A stretch of DNA of 64,000 bases, from NCBI GenBank assembly GCA_023374045.1, contig CM041776.1, positions 283,339,999-283,403,998 of the forward strand, written 5' to 3'. How positions within the stretch are numbered: the stretch's first letter is position 1; every line of letters starts with the position of its first letter. A program made the position numbers and the translations under genes. This DNA is from Limonium bicolor. Taxonomy: Eukaryota; Streptophyta; Magnoliopsida; Caryophyllales; Plumbaginaceae. Of this stretch, positions 62,401 through 64,000 are shown piece after piece. The notes beneath the pieces are model-generated. The model searched no databases and was not told where the DNA came from. It worked only from the letters and a program-made list of their open reading frames with translations.

Positions 62401-62670
62401 AAACACTTGTACTGAATGTTGACCATGCAGTATTTTTATGGCTTCATAATCTTCCGTAAACCCTCTATGAATCAGATGATCCTTAATCTTGTCCATACCT
62501 CGGTATTTGAAGTCGTTCTTGCAATCGATACAAGGACATCGAATATATCCCTTATCCCGTGGTTTAAGATTGTCAACAAGGACTTTGCAAAATTTATTGA
62601 CCCTTTCTAGGTACTTGATGTTCAATATGTCACTGTACATCACTGAGCGCTCCATCTCCTTTTTCAACAC
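59430..62670 (-). pseudogene. TNP2: TNP2-type CACTA transposase, frame-disrupted
   Basis: This is the transposase that cuts and moves CACTA elements. In order on the minus strand: Transpos_assoc-like domain (PF13963) at 62655-62440 with YIRCPCIDCKND and HLIHRGF; an acidic stretch; a zinc-type CPNGC...CSECGESRY near 61990-61910; the block RWHATHRKDDGKLRHPANSP...LGLCTDGMNPYG (61790-61640); the Transposase_21 core (PF02992) as one 283-codon frame at 61568-60717, with SGPKQPGNKIDVF, NDFPAYGNLSG and DVMHVEKNIG; DUF4218 at 60546-60034 (CQLEMYFPPSFFDIMVHLLV); DUF4216 at 60005-59592 (DVLSYEGCNVNGFSFYT); and an acidic tail ending at 59430. All domains of a normal TNP2 are present, but at least six frameshifts or stops separate them. 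The likely start is the second Met (62655), MERSVM. The ORF-poor joins could be mutations or assembly indels. Confidence 0.88.
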
Positions 62671-64000
62671 ATGTACACCAGATGTCGTGAACTCGTTCCA
62701 TTGATATTCTCTTTTTTTTTATTTACAGATTTAACAACCTAAACCTATCCAATCACCTTCGATCTCACCTAGGTATATATATATATGAATCGTTTCAATT
62801 CACATATATATATGTACAGTAGAAGAACACCAGGGTAATGCTGCCGTAATTATCAGTGAACTACTGTATATTATTAACTCATTCACACCTAGATGGTGAG
62901 ATCAAAGGTCATTGGACAGTCCCAACAGGGACTATCTAAGACATACCTCTATTAGGTAAATCTCAGACATGTAATTCTATGTTTGAATTGATTTTCCATT
63001 GTTTAATAGAAAAACAAAAATAAATAAAACATTTTAAATACCAACGTGATGAGTACTGGATGGTCAGCTAGCGCAGATAACAGAAGAAGGAGAAGTAGGC
63101 AAATGCTCTTGCGCGTAGTATATAACACCTATTCAATGAAATTAGAATAAGATTAAATTCTGGAAAAAAATTGGCATGACCTTTACGTATTTTTAGGTAC
63201 TCCACACTTTTTTTATATATGCAAATCCAAACACAATAACAACATTCTCAACAAATGCACACAATAGACATCATCAGAATGGGAAGCATGCATATTATAT
63301 TTATGTCAAGCGGCAGCAGTTTAGAGTAGTAGATCACTCAAATTAATAATCATGCCACTAAAATATAGAACTTCCAGAATCATAATTAAATTCCAGTATT
63401 ATACCAGTTCGATCTGTTTGCTCCCCTCGCGTCTTCAGTCTGATTCTGGTCGAGCTCGAAGCAACCTGGAAATCGCCGGTTCAAGAAAATAGTTAGCTCA
63501 ATGAGGAGGTAACAACTACAGAAAAATGTAGCTTTAGATATATTAAAAAATAATCAATTAGGATGTTTTGGTTTAGGTCAAGATAATTAATCAATGAATC
63601 TAAAATAAGTAAGTTTTAGTTCACAAGAAAAAGGAAATTAATTGCTAGCACTATGCCAAAATACTACCGTGGGTTCTGATCAGGCAAGCCGGTGGCAGAG
63701 GTTGACGTGCGTGGCAGTTGTTAGGGCGACAACCGGTCTCGTCAGAAATTCAAGACTGCGACTTCAATCAAGAAATGATAAGTTAATCTTAAAAGTTATA
63801 AAAACAATAAAAAAATGGTATTGTGCAAGAGATGAAAAAAATTAAAACTGTGAGTAATTCTATGTTTGAATTGATTTTCCATTGTTTAATAGAAAAACAG
63901 AATAAATTTGAAACATTTAAATACCAACCTGATGAGTACTGATGGTCAGCTAGCGGGAGGTAGAGGAAGAAGAAACGGGATGTAGTAACACCTAATGATA
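62671..64000. repeat. Upstream region of the CACTA element with a direct repeat
   Basis: Non-coding leader upstream of TNP2. Positions 62971-63073 recur at 63854-63955 as a direct repeat, and similarity seems to go on to the window end (compare AACACCTATT near 63125 with AACACCTAAT near 63988). Between them is AT-rich DNA with no gene I can support. A TATATATATATATGA run lies at about 62774-62788. The right terminal repeat has not been reached. Confidence 0.6.

Larger units (their letters stand above)
55617..64000 (-). mobile_element. CACTA (En/Spm) DNA transposon, right end outside the window
   Basis: The left end starts CACTAGTGCAGAAAA at 55617, followed by dense subterminal repeats, a Transposase_24/Ulp1-like gene and a TNP2 transposase gene, the normal content of a plant CACTA element. 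It is inserted in the Sirevirus. The three bases before it are AGG, one possible copy of the 3 bp target duplication; the other end is not visible. At least 8.4 kb is in view. Positions 55977-56279 hold only poly-T runs and low-complexity DNA. Both genes are on the minus strand, TNP2 upstream, separated by 135 bp of TA-rich DNA. Confidence 0.9.

Noticed and set aside
1..64000. Host genes, tRNA, rRNA or other RNA genes
   Set aside because: I scanned by eye for long frames with plausible domains and for known RNA signatures and found none I could support. A computed search could still find a small one.

Overview
The window looks like intergenic DNA of a flowering plant, probably a eudicot; I cannot name the species. 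It has nested LTR retrotransposons, a Sirevirus-type Ty1/copia fragment and a CACTA (En/Spm) DNA transposon with TNP2-type genes. I found no host protein-coding gene and no RNA gene I could support. Long open frames are rare, and almost all lie inside repeats or antisense to them.

Layout. 1-3234: 3' end of a plus-strand Ty3/gypsy element (called C here), including its 2.7 kb 3' LTR, inserted in the LTR of another element (D1). 3235-6411: the rest of D1 (LTR end, primer binding site, about 2.8 kb of non-coding internal DNA). 6412-6639: the start of a minus-strand LTR, then a 500-base gap (6640-7139). 7140-20740: a minus-strand element (A1) with LTRs of about 4.6 kb and a 4.9 kb internal domain without coding capacity. 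20741-32252: a minus-strand element (B1) with an unusually long LTR (about 5.3 kb), split by a 4341 bp solo LTR (A3, 24664-29004) that has a perfect 5 bp target duplication. 32253-36294: a second D-type element (D2, plus strand), truncated on both sides. 36295-50194: a complete 13.9 kb minus-strand element (A2), related to A1. 50195-52022: the 3' third of a plus-strand B LTR (B2). 52110-52751: a broken Athila/Tat-type gag. 52752-55616: Sirevirus 3' LTR and 3' internal region with an env-like remnant (minus strand). 55617 to the window end: a CACTA transposon with its left end, subterminal repeats, a Transposase_24/Ulp1-like gene and a TNP2 transposase gene, both minus strand and both frame-disrupted; its right end lies outside the window.

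The most interesting material is in the A/B/C/D retroelements. They look like large retrotransposon derivatives (LARDs): LTR, primer site and polypurine tract survive, but the internal domain has no gag-pol. What is conserved is structure: family-specific clusters of long palindromes in the LTRs, a primer binding site folded into a hairpin, a U5 hairpin and an array of short hairpins near the polypurine tract. Several of these show paired (compensatory) base changes between copies, which suggests selection or concerted turnover for base pairing rather than coding. If the elements move, gag and pol must be supplied in trans. The CACTA element carries its own transposition genes, but many frameshifts, and a Cys-to-Tyr change at the expected Ulp1 nucleophile, suggest this copy is dead unless some of the indels are assembly errors.
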